Source: Gordionus sp. m RMFG-2023
Taxonomy: Eukaryota; Nematomorpha; Gordioida; Chordodea; Parachordodidae
DNA length: 64,000 bases
Direction of reading: 5' to 3'
NCBI RefSeq assembly: GCF_954871325.1
Contig: NC_088778.1
Span: 5,737,743-5,801,742 of the forward strand
Under the pieces are notes generated by a model. That model ran no database searches, was not told the DNA's origin, and saw only the letters and a program-made list of their open reading frames with translations. Positions 21,993-33,685 of this stretch are shown piece after piece (the first letter of the stretch is position 1; each line of letters opens with the position of its first letter). The translations under genes were made by a program, and so were the position numbers.

Positions 21993-22844
21993 TTGACATT
22001 GTTTAATCAAATCCTGTCCCATTATAAAGTTGAAATTCGGTTCGACCGTATTCCAAAAATTTTGGGTAGATGAAGAAATGGTGGAGTGGTTTAAGTCGTG
22101 ACTGTTATTCAATAAGCTCTCCTCAAAATTTTCGGCAGGATGGTTTTTCGATCTAGTGAGCGGAGATTTAAAAGAATCTTTGCTGAAGTTCTGAAGATTA
22201 AACGATAGTGGCGAAAATGAGAAAGAGGACATGGTGGAAAGGGAAGAACGCGAATTTATGGTGGGGGAAGAGTAATTTACGAAACATTTGTTTTCGGCCA
22301 AAATGTTACGTATAAATTTGTTGGATAACGGAGAAGAAGATGAAGTGGTAGAACTGATTTCTTCGAAACTTTTCAGGTGCAATCCTTCCATGCTGGGTGA
22401 GGGATTATTAATGTTAGTCGCTCCGTTGGAAATATACCCGGATGAATGTTGCGGAAATGGATCTGATAAATCTTTTAGACAATTTTTCCTCTTCCTGGCA
22501 ACTTTTTTTTTAGGATTTGATGAAGAGCTTTGAGTTGAATCGGGTTCCAAGTTTTCCTTGTCTCGATTATCGTTCATCAAATCTTCAAAATTATTTTTTA
22601 GGGCGAAGGCATTTTTGATTGAATCACAAGGTTTTATGTATTGCACGTTAGGTCTTGGAGGTGGGTGATTTATAGAAATATTGTTAATGCGATGATCCGT
22701 GAATTCGAACGTCGGAGGAGAGAAGGTGTAATTATGAGATATCCCATTGTGACAATCGTCCTCGCGACTGGAATTATCACCTTGTTTTGGCTTATTTGAA
22801 TACTCCTTATAATCATGATTTACTAATTCGTCTAATATAACCAT
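21993..22844 (-). CDS. spectrin-repeat protein, first coding exon (284 codons)
   Basis: Read from ATG at 22844 (context GAAAAATGG, with an in-frame TGA two codons upstream) to a donor GTTAGT after 21993. The first 250 residues are Ser/Asn/Pro-rich and probably disordered, with a basic patch (NPKKKVARKRKNC, about residue 112) that could serve as a nuclear signal. The last 30 residues (FWNTVEPNFNFIMGQDLIKQ) begin to look helical and lead into exon 2. No calponin-homology domain is visible, so this is not the N-terminus of a full-length dystrophin, plakin or nesprin. It may be a shorter product or another spectrin-repeat family such as AKAP6-like proteins. Exons 1 to 5 give 548 codons in this window, and the gene runs off the left edge. 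Confidence 0.82.
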
Positions 22845-24301
22845 TTTTCATTTTCCTCCAACATGTTTAGTTAGTCTTAACAAAATGAACAAAATTATTA
22901 ATTATTTTTTTTAAAGCAGACGAATAAAAATATTTAAATTTTAAACACAAGCAATACCGAAAAATTTAAATTTAAAATTGTTATTTATAAAAAATAAAAT
23001 TAATTTACTAAAAAATTTTATTTCGATAACCTATCATCATTTTAAGAGTTGTAATCAAATTTCGTTTTAATATGTTTATAAAAAAATAGTTTGATTAACC
23101 TTCTTGCATTAAAAAAAAATACATGATTTAGTAAATGAATTCCATCTGGATTTAATTGATATCACGTTCTACTCGAATTTATATTATAATGCAATACATG
23201 AAAAGCACAACTAAATAAAGATATAAAAATCTGAAAGAGATTAAATATAAAATTAGTTATATAAATCCAAATGCAATGGAATAAGAAAAAAAAACATTAG
23301 ATTTTAATTAAAATATTTTTCTTATTATGTTTTTTATTTTGTATAGTGAAGATTATGAAGAAATAGTAATATTATAGATTAATCTTCATTCCAGTTATAA
23401 AAAAATTGGTGTAACAAAAAAATAAGGGAAGATGAGGACGAAATGACAGTTACAATGTTTATATATCTACTAATGGAAACAATGGCTAGAAAGGATGATA
23501 ATAATTTTTCTCCTCTAGGACACACGAACGATATCGACATACCAACAACAATTAGGCTAAATTAGAAATAATGGCAAGAATGACGAAAATGATAGCCATG
23601 AACCGATTATATAATTTAGAGGTCTCCAGTAACCACTAAAACTAGTACAAACGTTATTCACATACAAGAGCTTTCCCTATAGGATAAACGATATGGACAT
23701 ACCAACATTCAAAGATTGAAAAAATGTCCTTAAACATAGGAATCATATTATTTATTTTTTAAATCAAATTAATATTATTACCTCATTACATGATATTTCA
23801 AATGTTACCAATATTCTGCCCAATGGCTCTAATATATCACCACTTTACTTACTCCTCCCTTTTATTATTCTAGCTAACTACTAGTGGAACCGTCAACTCT
23901 AAAACTACACGATACACACTTCAACTACTGGTAGGTAATGAAATTGTACTTCTAACAATTTCTGGCGTGATAATGAATGAAATATCAAATTTTCAAAAAA
24001 ATTTGGGCACATGGTATTTAGGCCAGTTTAAAAATAATAGTAGATTATTTGATATGTTCGGATAAATCAAATTATAATAAATTGGGTTGTTATCAATAAA
24101 TGGTGTGCGCATAGCATTTGATTAAATTTCCATAAAATTATTCTAGCTAGAGATGCATTTTTTTTTAAATTATAACGGGCCCAACTAGTTAATTTCGGGC
24201 CGGACCGTAAAATTTTGATCTCATCGGGTATTTGATTTACAAATTAACTCTGATCTCCAAGAGTTTGGTTTCAGGTGGATATAAAAGAATACAATACTCA
24301 C

Positions 24302-24345
24302 TTGCTAGTAAATATATGAAAATGCACCATTCCCTGGTCTCCCAT
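24302..24345 (-). other. candidate upstream exon of the spectrin-repeat gene (short upstream ORF)
   Basis: A strong donor (AGCAA then GTGAGT) ends a minus-strand segment at 24302. An ATG at 24345 opens MGDQGMVHFHIFTS. Joined to the best acceptor upstream of 22844 (TTTTGTTAAG, near 22885), the frame would end just before the main start codon, so this could be a 5' untranslated exon with a short upstream ORF. The left limit of the exon is unknown, and the link to the gene is inferred only from position and strand. Confidence 0.3.
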
Positions 24346-24349
24346 CGTG

Positions 24350-25320
24350 AATAGGAGCCTTCAACAATATAAAAAGGTGAGCCGGCAAGTTAAAATTCTG
24401 TTCCCGTAATACAGATTTTTTTTTAACTAGGTTGAAAATGAAGTGGATATTAGACCCCGTGTTAATGATTATTCCTACATCATAGTATGCATCTAAATTC
24501 TGCATTTTTTTTAGAATGCATGTACGTGAGAGGGGGGTAATAATCAATGGCGGGGAAACTCATTATCGAATGATTCGATTTTTCATTCTATTTCCTCTTC
24601 TTCTTAACACTCTTACTTCTTCCGTAGACAAATGAAGAAGTCAATAAATAATAATATGTAATAATGATAAATGAAAAATAATTTTAAAGAAATCTAACGA
24701 GGATTGGATTGAATGATTGATTGAAATATTCTCTTATAAATAATAAATAGAGAGAAAAAAACTTTTTCATTTCACGGTTAAAATGAATTTATACATACAC
24801 ATAAAAAATGGACAAGATAATTGATGACAGGCGGGGAATAAAACATGGTTATTGAATTAAGGATGGAAAGGGAGGAGGGAATTAATGAGAGTGATAGATT
24901 TATAAGGTATAACTAAAAGATGCGCATACAATTTTGACGAGATTTGAATAATGAATGAATAAGAAGGAGGAGGGATAAAGAAATAATATTTATAATAATA
25001 TGTAATATAATTTATAAAAAAAAATTTATATATCTAATGGCAATTAAATAACATTTGTTTGATGTAATTAAAACATAATTTACTCCTTTTTTTCCCATAT
25101 TTATGAATTTATGAGAAATAAGTCAGTAATTTAATTTCCGAGATTATATTTTTTGAATAAGAAGAATTTTATCCTCAAATCCAACAAAGAGGTGGGTTTT
25201 TTATTTTATTTTTTTATATTATAGATGATAGTATTATCGATTAGTTTTATAATGCTAATGTAATGACTGGCAAAGAACGTACCCGAGAACGAGATAAATT
25301 TTCAAATTCCAAGGAATATA
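24350..25320. other. AT-rich region upstream of the spectrin-repeat gene
   Basis: May contain the promoter if the exon at 24302 is real. I find no clear core promoter element. A short GC-rich MITE fragment lies just to the left, at about 24165-24260. Confidence 0.3.
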
Positions 25321-25524
<204 letters not shown>

Positions 25525-27525
25525 CTCTTCTCGAACATCGCAGTCGAAGTTCATTTCCGGTGAATCTGAAATGTTGTTAATTATCCTTCGTATTTTATGG
25601 CGGTGTTTAATAAAAAGGGGTTTTAAAAAAAAGTATTGTCAAAAAAAAAGAGATAAAAATTCTTTTTTGCTATTGAATTTAACCCGGGAATAAAAAAAAA
25701 TATATAATCTACATAAGACGCTTAATATGAAAACATATATCATTTACATGTATATCATGTCACGAAGCAGTTATGATGACAATAAAATGAAGAGAAAAAA
25801 TAAATGACAAAACAAAATATATAAAAATTTCCGACATCCATAGGGGATAAATTACACCTAGATATTATTTATATTTTTTTTAAACGAAAAAAAATAATGG
25901 AAAAGTAAAAAAAACATTTTCTCGGGAAATGTATAGAAATAATTTTCAGACAAAATTTCATTAGAAGAGAAGGAAAGTAAGATAGAAGTAAGAAGAAAAG
26001 TAATCAATAAGATGTTGTTATACTTATCGGCATAATTCCTATCAGATAATCACTTATGTTGATGAGAGCCATGGAAGCCTTGTTCACTTAAGATTGAACT
26101 GAATTACTAATAGAATGATGACACGAATTATCTGAGTTTTCTGTAAGGTTTCTTATTGGATACCCAATAATAAAATAGAAACAGTACAAAACATAGAATG
26201 CTCTGGAGATCTGCAATACGAAAATAAGGGTGGGCGGAGTTAAAAAATTTATAAAATAACGGGTGAACAAGTGGGTTAAAAAAATTTAAATTAGCGTGTA
26301 GGTAAAAAAAATAATTTTTTTTCCTCTGACATTTTAAAAATATTAAAATTTAAACGAAAACATTTTACTATATTGTATTTTTTGGTAAAATAATAATTAA
26401 TGCTTGCCCACAGTGCATGGCTATTTTATCATGAAGTAACTAGTTATTTGTTAGGGTTAAATTTTAAAGGTAACTAGTTCTATCACAAGTCACTTGATAA
26501 ATCGATTTTTAAAATATATTTTTTCATACTAATTTTACATTTAAAAAAAAAATTATTTCACTGAATAATATGCCACATAATTATATATATTTGCACCGTA
26601 AACATATATATTTGCACCGTAAAAATATAAATAACATAGTGGATATTTATTTTTCATAAAAATTTTAACTAATAAACTTTTATTTAACTTTAAAAATTTT
26701 ATTTAAAGGAAGTTTGTTTCCGCCAAAAATAAACTTCCTTAGACTAACATTCTAGAGCAGCGCTTTATGTAAGTGAGATATTATAATAAACAGATCATAT
26801 ATAGATAATAATTGAGATATATATTATTAAACATATTTTAAAAAGTAAATTGTAGTTAATTACCAGTAGCGTAGCTAGTTACTTTAACACTAATTTTTTA
26901 ATATTCTTGATGTCCACGAATATGCACAGGGTTGCCTGGTCAATATTTTCAAATTTCAAGAAAGATTTTGACAAAAATTGTTTTAGAAAATTGAGAAGGA
27001 AAAAAATTTTACGGCCCCCTTCGACCGGGTTAATGAAAATGCCATTTTGGCTAACATTTTCAATTGCAAATATGATATGATTTATTTATGGTTGTAGTTG
27101 TAGATGTAGTAGGTAGATGTTCAGCCTCAACTGCTTGACATTTGAAATATGATTTTATCGTTGTTTCTTAGTCAGAAATATTGACATTATTCTAAATGAC
27201 TGGTTAATCAGTTGCAAAGTAAACTATAATAAATAAAATAATGACTAATGATAACTTGATAAAAAGATACAAGCAAGTGCTAGGATTAAAAAAAATATCA
27301 AGATGGTACTAGTAGATGTCTTAAGTTATTTTAATTAAAATTTATACAAAACAAACAATAAATAACTATAAAATATATAATTAAATTTTTATAGTAAATA
27401 GAAATAATATCTGTTAAGTTAAAGTAATATATTGAGATAAGATTATTATAATTATAATTAATATTATAATTATAAATTAGTCTAATATTAATTTAAGTAA
27501 GTAAAATTTATATTATATTAATGAT
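25525..27525. other. AT-rich region with a half MITE
   Basis: No gene seen. At about 26205-26300 the motif GAGATCTGCAATAC is followed by GGGTGGGCGGAG, a one-sided remnant of the GC-rich MITE group. The rest is AT-rich and unassigned. Confidence 0.4.
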
Positions 27526-27747
27526 TTAAGTAAGCGATGTGAATTCTTCATTCATTGACATTGCTTTGGCGGCAACTGATCCTCTCGACTGCTGTGTATC
27601 TTTACTCGCGTTTCTGTTCTTGTCATTAATTTTTGTCTCTTTTATCGCCCGAGATCCAGGTTCCTTTTTAGCGTCAACGTTATAATTGAAGCGTATCCTT
27701 GGCATAGGATTTTCAATCAGGGGATTTCGGTCATTAAAAATATAAAG
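27526..27747 (-). CDS. unassigned open frame of 73 codons
   Basis: Minus strand, open from a possible acceptor (AATCTCAG) at 27748 to TAA at 27526-27528. An internal ATG at 27705 starts MPRIRFNYNVDAKKEPGS. The product is polar and basic with no domain I recognise. G+C is higher than in the flanks, and the higher G+C continues to about 27880, where the minus strand reads TTGGGGCGCCGGATCTC. It could be the last exon of a host gene or the first coding part of an old retroelement; I cannot decide. Confidence 0.3.
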   Translation of the reverse strand, partial: LYIFNDRNPLIENPMPRIRFNYNVDAKKEPGSRAIKETKINDKNRNASKDTQQSRGSVAAKAMSMNEEFTSLT

Positions 27748-27930
27748 CTGAGATTATTGCACTTTATTATGTTTAGGGTCAACCACTGACGTATGAAGTA
27801 TCCGTCGTTTTGATCCTGGTTCTAGCAGAGATCCGGCGCCCCAACTCTTTGAGGCGAGGGCATGAGAACCGTAATTGTGTTTTTAGGTTTAAATCAGAAT
27901 AACGATAACATTTAAGGGTTATCTTTTGTA

Positions 27931-28843
27931 GGGGAGACCGGGGTTATATTGTCCATAAAATTGAAGGGCTATAAAAAATAGACAAAGAAATTTTTCTTAA
28001 ATGTTAAACGTAATTTTATTCTTAATATATATCTCTACGGTAGAAATTTATATTTAAGAAAAAAACCAGTTAGTTTTTAATTAATGCAAAATTTAAAAAA
28101 ATGAAAATTTAAATTTTATGAAAAACACTCGGGGTAGCTATTACCCTTTCACGTTAGATGTCATAGCGCTTCTTTATTGTCAGATTTTTAAAAAAAATTT
28201 ATATGAAAGTGTTGATTCTATTCTAAGTAAATAACTAAAAATAAATTGTCAAATATGTTAAATTTATTAGGGTTCATCTATATCACATATATCACCCAGA
28301 AATACTTTTGTCACTTAAATCTGTCATATAATTACAAAAAATAAGTCAATCATCTTCATATTGTCACTAGTGGTTCTAGAAAAACTAGTGAATGTTTTTA
28401 TAAATTCAGTTGGATTTTTTTTATTCAAAATAATCCCTGCTTAAAAATGTCTAATACGCACCCCGCCAAAACCTGCCCCAGGTCTTCATAATTAATTTAA
28501 ATATAATTTTAAGATATTAAATTACCATAAATTGTGTCAATATTTTTATATATGATAAAATATATATTTCTTTATCATTTAGAATTAATATTAAGTCCAA
28601 ACAAAGTTTATATAAAAGTTATTAGTGAAAATGTAAAATTTTAAAAAGTTACCTTGGGTATGTTGAAATTTAAATTTGCATTTAAAATTTTTCATGAGCA
28701 ATTTTGTCCGAAACATTTTGGACCTACTTAAGCACCTTTAAATTACATATTTGGCTTAAATTACAAAACTTAAACTTTATTAATTTTTAAATTATTCGAG
28801 AAAGAAATACCTACCCCGGGAACACACTATCCCTGGTCTCCCC
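27931..28843. mobile_element. 913-bp element with GGGGAGACC inverted ends and TA flanks
   Basis: Left end GGGGAGACCGGGGTTATATT and right end ...ATCCCTGGTCTCCCC are imperfect inverted repeats. Each is flanked by TA (27929-27930 and 28844-28845). The interior is AT-rich with no open frame, so this is a non-autonomous element. TA flanks suggest the Tc1/mariner superfamily, but two bases are weak evidence. A stray end of the same type (GGTCTCCCCTA) is at about 15419. Confidence 0.68.
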
Positions 28844-29161
28844 TATTCATTTATTGGATGTAAAACATGTATGAAAAATTAACATCCAATAGAAAGAGGT
28901 AAGGTTTAGGAATTTCTTTATTTGAATGCAAGGAATAATTTGCTCTTATAAAAAAATGATAAATTTTTGCTTAAATTAAAAATGTTAAAATGCTAAAAAA
29001 AATTTAATGCGGGAATTGTGGGAGATTTTCAATTACGGGAGTTTTGCGGAAGAGAGATCTCTGCGTGTTGACTAAAAACTTACTGAGTTTCCCGCTGATC
29101 AGGTGAGAACTTTCAACCCTGCACATGCATAACCAAAAACAAGTGCACCCTTTATTTTTAT

Positions 29162-29280
29162 TAGTGCTGTTTAAACGGCTTGATTTTTTAAAAACGGATA
29201 ACCCAATATTTTAACCAAAAATATTAGGCAAGCCTGGAGATTTTGCTCATAGAGGGCAGAAAGGTTTGGATATCTATTCA
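29162..29280. mobile_element. GTTGTTAAA-group MITE, left half only
   Basis: TAGTGCTGTTTAAACGGCTT followed by AAAAACGGATAACCCAATAT and AGGGCAGAAAGGTTTGGA, matching the left half of the complete copy nearby. The right half is missing. Confidence 0.65.
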
Positions 29281-29532
29281 CTTATTAAATTGTAATTTTT
29301 GTAAAAAATATCTATTTAATAAAAATGTACAAAGAAAATATAATATTAACCTTTTTTTTATGGTTATTAAATTAAATTGTTTTTTTTATATGACCTTTGT
29401 TTTAAATTTGTTTTTTTAATAATAAATTCAAATTAAAAAAATATATAAAATAATTGAAAATGATTTGATTTAGATATAAATTTTAAATTCATCACTTAAT
29501 TATAAAACTATGTATATTATAATTGTAAGGCT

Positions 29533-29755
29533 TAGTGTTGTTAAACGGCTCATTTTGAGCCGATTTTTAAAAATGGCTAACTCAATATTTTAGCCTGAAA
29601 AATATAGCCTAAGCCTTGAGATTTCGCTAATAGATGTCCAAACCTTTGTTCCTTCTACAAACAAAATCTTCAGGCTTGAGTTAAATTATTCTGCATGAAA
29701 TAGTGAATAAGCCGTTTTTAAAAATCGGCTCAAAACGAGCCGTTTAACAACACTA
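29533..29755. mobile_element. complete 223-bp GTTGTTAAA-group MITE (CGGCTC subtype)
   Basis: Begins TAGTGTTGTTAAACGGCTC and ends GAGCCGTTTAACAACACTA, a perfect inverted pair. It is flanked by identical GTAAGGCT (29525-29532 and 29756-29763), an 8-bp hAT-size duplication. Inside each end, GGCTCNNTTTGAGCCG-type palindromes and TTTTTAAAAATGGC blocks extend the inverted symmetry. No coding capacity. This is the best reference copy of the subtype. Confidence 0.92.
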
Positions 29756-29763
29756 GTAAGGCT

Positions 29764-30450
29764 TAGCTACCTGGTTGGGCAAAAATATTATTTTTTGAAC
29801 TAATTTATATTTCTATGGGTGGAAGTTAGACGAATGGGTGATTATTTTTTAAAAAAAACCATTTCAAGCTGACTGATAATATTTTTCCCAACCCCATGGG
29901 CGGGTAGGAGGCTAAAATTAAGAACAATAGGCAGGCGGATTAAAAAATTAGTATAACGTGCGAGCAGGCCTGTGGGTTTAAAAATCGGTTTTTTTAAAAA
30001 AACAATATAGGATAAATCTAAAAACATTTAAATAATAAACATTTTACTTTGTTTTAATCAAATATATAAAAATGTTACAGAATAAATAATTAATAAGAAA
30101 TAAAAATCAAATTAATGTATATATTGTATTATAACAATATATTATGTATATGTAATAAATTTACACAGATGTCCAATACACGCATCTGCTTTAACTGATT
30201 AATATCATCGATACATTTGGGAAAAACAATAAATATCATACATTATTATTATTTATATAAATATTCAATATTATAAAAAAAAATAGAAAATAACAATTAA
30301 AATCATATTAATAATTAATAAGAAAAATCAACAGGTCTGGTTGGATAATTTTTACAGTAATTTATATAAAATTGCCCCAAGTCAATCCCCTGAATCGAGG
30401 AAATAAAATCGTTATATTTTTTTGTATTTTTGTTTTATCTAGCTGAGATC
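29764..30450. other. AT-rich stretch with a weak GC-rich MITE remnant
   Basis: 29815-29960 contains GGGCGGGTAGGAGG and GCGAGCAGGCCTGTGGG motifs of the GC-rich group, without definable ends. Nothing else recognised. Confidence 0.35.
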
Positions 30451-30596
30451 ATGTTAATTCGCCTAACTTTATCAAACTCTAAAAGTTTTTAGCATAAAAA
30501 AATTAGCTTAAATCTCTCAACTTAAACACTGAAGATAATTTTTATTAAAACTTGGCTAAACAGCAGAATGGACTAAAGTCAGATGAACAACACTGA
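30451..30596. mobile_element. degraded relative of the 4622 MITE
   Basis: CATGTTAATTCGCCTAACTT on the left and ACTAAAGTCAGATGAACAAC on the right follow the same order as 4622-4801, with TTTTTAGCATAAAA in the centre. Confidence 0.5.
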
Positions 30597-31099
30597 GAGT
30601 AACTTCGAGTATCCCAAACATTGTTAAATAAATGAATGGATTGGTGGTAGTTAACTTGATAATCGCTCAGCTAAAGGAATGCATTTAAGGAAATTTCTGT
30701 AATTGGTTTAAATATATTTGAAATTAAACAAGTATCTGAAGTAAGGATAAGGAGTATAGAATAGAGAGATAGGGGTTAACGTTATTTAAAGGTTAGTTAT
30801 GAGTTAGACATATAGCCAGCATTCTTTAAAAAAATATAGAAGGTTTTCATGAATTGTGAATTGCAAAGTATTCTATTTTAAATTTTAGCAAAAATTAATT
30901 TAAATATTTTTTCCCTGTTTAAAATTTTATCCCACGAAAATTTTAAGGTATATTTTCTTATTATCTCTACTGATAACTATATTAGACAACATTTCTAGAG
31001 TGAGTGAAATGTTCAGATATCCAAAGAGAGAGAATTTGCTAAATGGAATAATTTTTAAGACTTCTTGTGTTACAAGAAACTGTAAGCCTGCCCCAGAAG

Positions 31100-31800
31100 A
31101 TGGAGCCTTCAACATCAAGCTGTTACATTATTTTTAGATCTAAAAGAGCCTATTTTGAATGCCCTTGGAGAAAATTAGAAGAATCTGAATCAGATATTTC
31201 ATCTAAAGCAGATAGATTATTAGATTGAATATGACAGCCGATTTTTGTTTGCATTTGCATGTAATAATAAATTATCTAATTAAATTTTATGGAATATTTT
31301 GCAAAAAAATCATATGGATTTGGGTGAAGCTATGAGAATCGTAAATATTATTATTTTGCCACTGAGAAAATAAAGAGATAATATAGACCATTTCAAGAGA
31401 TTTATGTTTGTTAAGTCTAAAGCAAAATTATATTATTTTGAGATTCGCAGGTCTATAATTGTACCTAGACAAACAAATGGTTTCGGTATTAAAGTGGATT
31501 CAGTTTAGGATAACTATAAAATAATCATAGTTATTCCACTTTTGGATATTTTGACTCAAATAAATGAATTAATTCATCGAATGGCTCTATCGAATTTACA
31601 AATACTATTGACTATAAATCCTTCTAAGGATATAAATATATCTGAAGATGGCCTATTCATTCCAGAATTTAAATCTTGGTATGAAAGATTAATTTTAATA
31701 GATAATAAAATACGACATCTTAAAATCAATTGAATGGACTAGCATTATTTAATATACATCGAGATTTCCCATTAAGAACAAATTATTGATAAATTGGCGC
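31100..31800 (+). pseudogene. hAT transposase remnant (DUF4371 / zinc-finger MYM-like class)
   Basis: Scattered plus-strand frames keep the family order. SDISSKADRLLD lies at about 31195. NILQKNHMDLGEAMRIVNII with RDNIDHFKRF lies at about 31290-31410. IVPRQTNGFGI lies at about 31465, and NYKIIIVIPLLDILTQINEL at about 31510. The longest open piece (31542-31733, 63 codons) contains HRMALSNLQILLTINPSKDI. NGLALFNIHRDF (about 31738) is the usual C-terminal signature, so the dimerisation region between them has been deleted. These motifs match the hAT proteins often annotated as 52-kDa repressor-like. Several stops and frame changes; not functional. Element ends were not found. Confidence 0.65.
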
Positions 31801-31904
31801 AATCGCAAAGAAGATTAAATTTTTATTTACGAACTATATTTCGATTAACTTTTTAACTCGTCATATAATTTTAATTCTATATTTTACTGTGATTTATACG
31901 AGTG

Positions 31905-32130
31905 ATCAGCATCGGGTCTAATTTTTTGAGCCCGGCCCGGTTAACAAAACTTTTTTTCCGAAAAGTCCAACCCGAAATAAAAAAAATTATTTGTTTCCCC
32001 GGCCTAGCTCGATTTCATTTACAGAGACCTAAAGGCGCGGCCCAGCCCTGATCCCGGGTATGGGCCGGGTCGGCCATTCCGGATAGAAATTTTTCAAATC
32101 CAGGCCGGCCCGTGCATGGTAGGCCTCTGA
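31905..32130. mobile_element. GC-rich MITE fragments, possibly two overlapping
   Basis: GATCAGCATCGGGTCTAATT with GAGCCCGGCCCGG at the left, GAGACCTAAAGGCGCGGCCC in the middle, and GGCCGGCCCGTGCATGGTAG then GCCTCTGA at the right. GC content is well above the surroundings. Ends and target duplications are not clear. Confidence 0.5.
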
Positions 32131-33534
32131 TTTAAATATAAAATTTTATTTGTAAAAATATATTCTATAAATAAAAAATATTGCCACCTTGTTTTTTTGC
32201 ACGAATTTTTAAATATATTAATTTATTCCACAAAATTGAGTGATATCATATTTAAAATTTAAGCCCAACCAGACTCGGCCATTTTTTTAAAAATTAATTT
32301 ACATACCACAATATTATATTAGCTCTTAAATATTTTGTATTTTCCAATATTATATTATTTGTGTTCGAAATTGTCATTTTATGATTGGTTCTAAATATAA
32401 TAAATTTTATATTTAATAGTTTTAATAAATTATTAATGTTCCAAAAAAAATATTTTAATAGCTTCGTGTTTTTAATAAAATGTACTTTTAATTAATAACC
32501 TGTTACCTAGAAATTTATATAAATCAGCTCTTTTAATGGCAATTTCCTTGGATTATACCATAATAGGCTGGCTTAACACATCATAAATAGCCCTATTTTG
32601 AAGTTAGTTTCCTAATATTTAACTTTTCCTTTACTTTCCCCTCCAATCTTCTTTTTTCATCTTTATAAAGAAAGTGGGTAATTTTTTCAATTTTTGAACA
32701 AATTCCAAATGCTAACATATTCTGGCGGGGGGTTCCTTCCCTACCTCTTCAGCTTATTCTTTTAATGGCATGTGACCTATAGATATCGTTTAGTGGATTA
32801 AGTGTACAAATCCGAAAAAAAATCCCTTTTTTAGCGGAAATTATTAAATTCAATTTAATCAACAAAAAAGATAAGAAGGGAGAATCAATATATTATATTT
32901 TTTATTAATTCTTCTAGGTGGAGATTATTTTTTTTACCCTTAATATATGAATTTTATAAGCTAGGAGAATAGATAGCAAAGAAGAAGAAAAAAGTTATGA
33001 CCTTTGTTGACATCTTGATAAACATAACATTTCTTTTTAAAAAAATGACTTGAAAATTGAAATGAATAATTTATCAAATTAATGCATTACGATGAGGAAA
33101 CAATTTAAATATTACAATGGAAAAAAAATAAAGGGATTTATGATAAATAATTGACCTGTGGCCGATTTTCAAAAACATTACGGAGAAAGGATAAGAAGAA
33201 TAGAGAAAACGAAAAGAATAAATGGGAAAAGAGAAATTTATATTTAGAGATGCCACAGGTATGATGGTAGATGGGTCGAGGGTTAACAAGATGGGAGTAA
33301 CAAAGTGCAAGATAATAAAAGTGGTTGGGGATGCTTAAAGTTCAATTTATAAGATAATCTTACACCCTTTTTTTAAAAAAAAATAAATAAATAAGATAAT
33401 AAATAGGTAACATTCATATTTTGTCATTTTTATGTTACATATATGATAACGGAAAACAATTTTATTTCGACAACTATACTAGTCAGAGAAAGGCAACAAT
33501 AGTATCAAACTAAAAATTCGTTTCTTGAACTGAC
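32131..33534. other. AT-rich region without recognisable genes
   Basis: Long A/T runs, no convincing exon on either strand. A 78-codon frame at 33074-33310 has no domain character. Confidence 0.4.
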
Positions 33535-33685
33535 TAGTGTTGTTAAACGGCTCGTTTTAAGCCGATTTTAAAAAACGGCGACAATTGATGTTCTATGAGC
33601 AAAATTTTCAGGCTCGCGTAATATTATTCCGGATAAAATATGGAGTTAGCCGTTTTTAAAAATCGGCTCAAAGTTTAACAAAACT
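33535..33685. mobile_element. GTTGTTAAA-group MITE, shortened copy
   Basis: TAGTGTTGTTAAACGGCTCG on the left; AAAAATCGGCTC then TTTAACAAAACTA on the right. Shorter than the 223-bp reference because part of the centre is missing. No clear target duplication. Confidence 0.72.
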
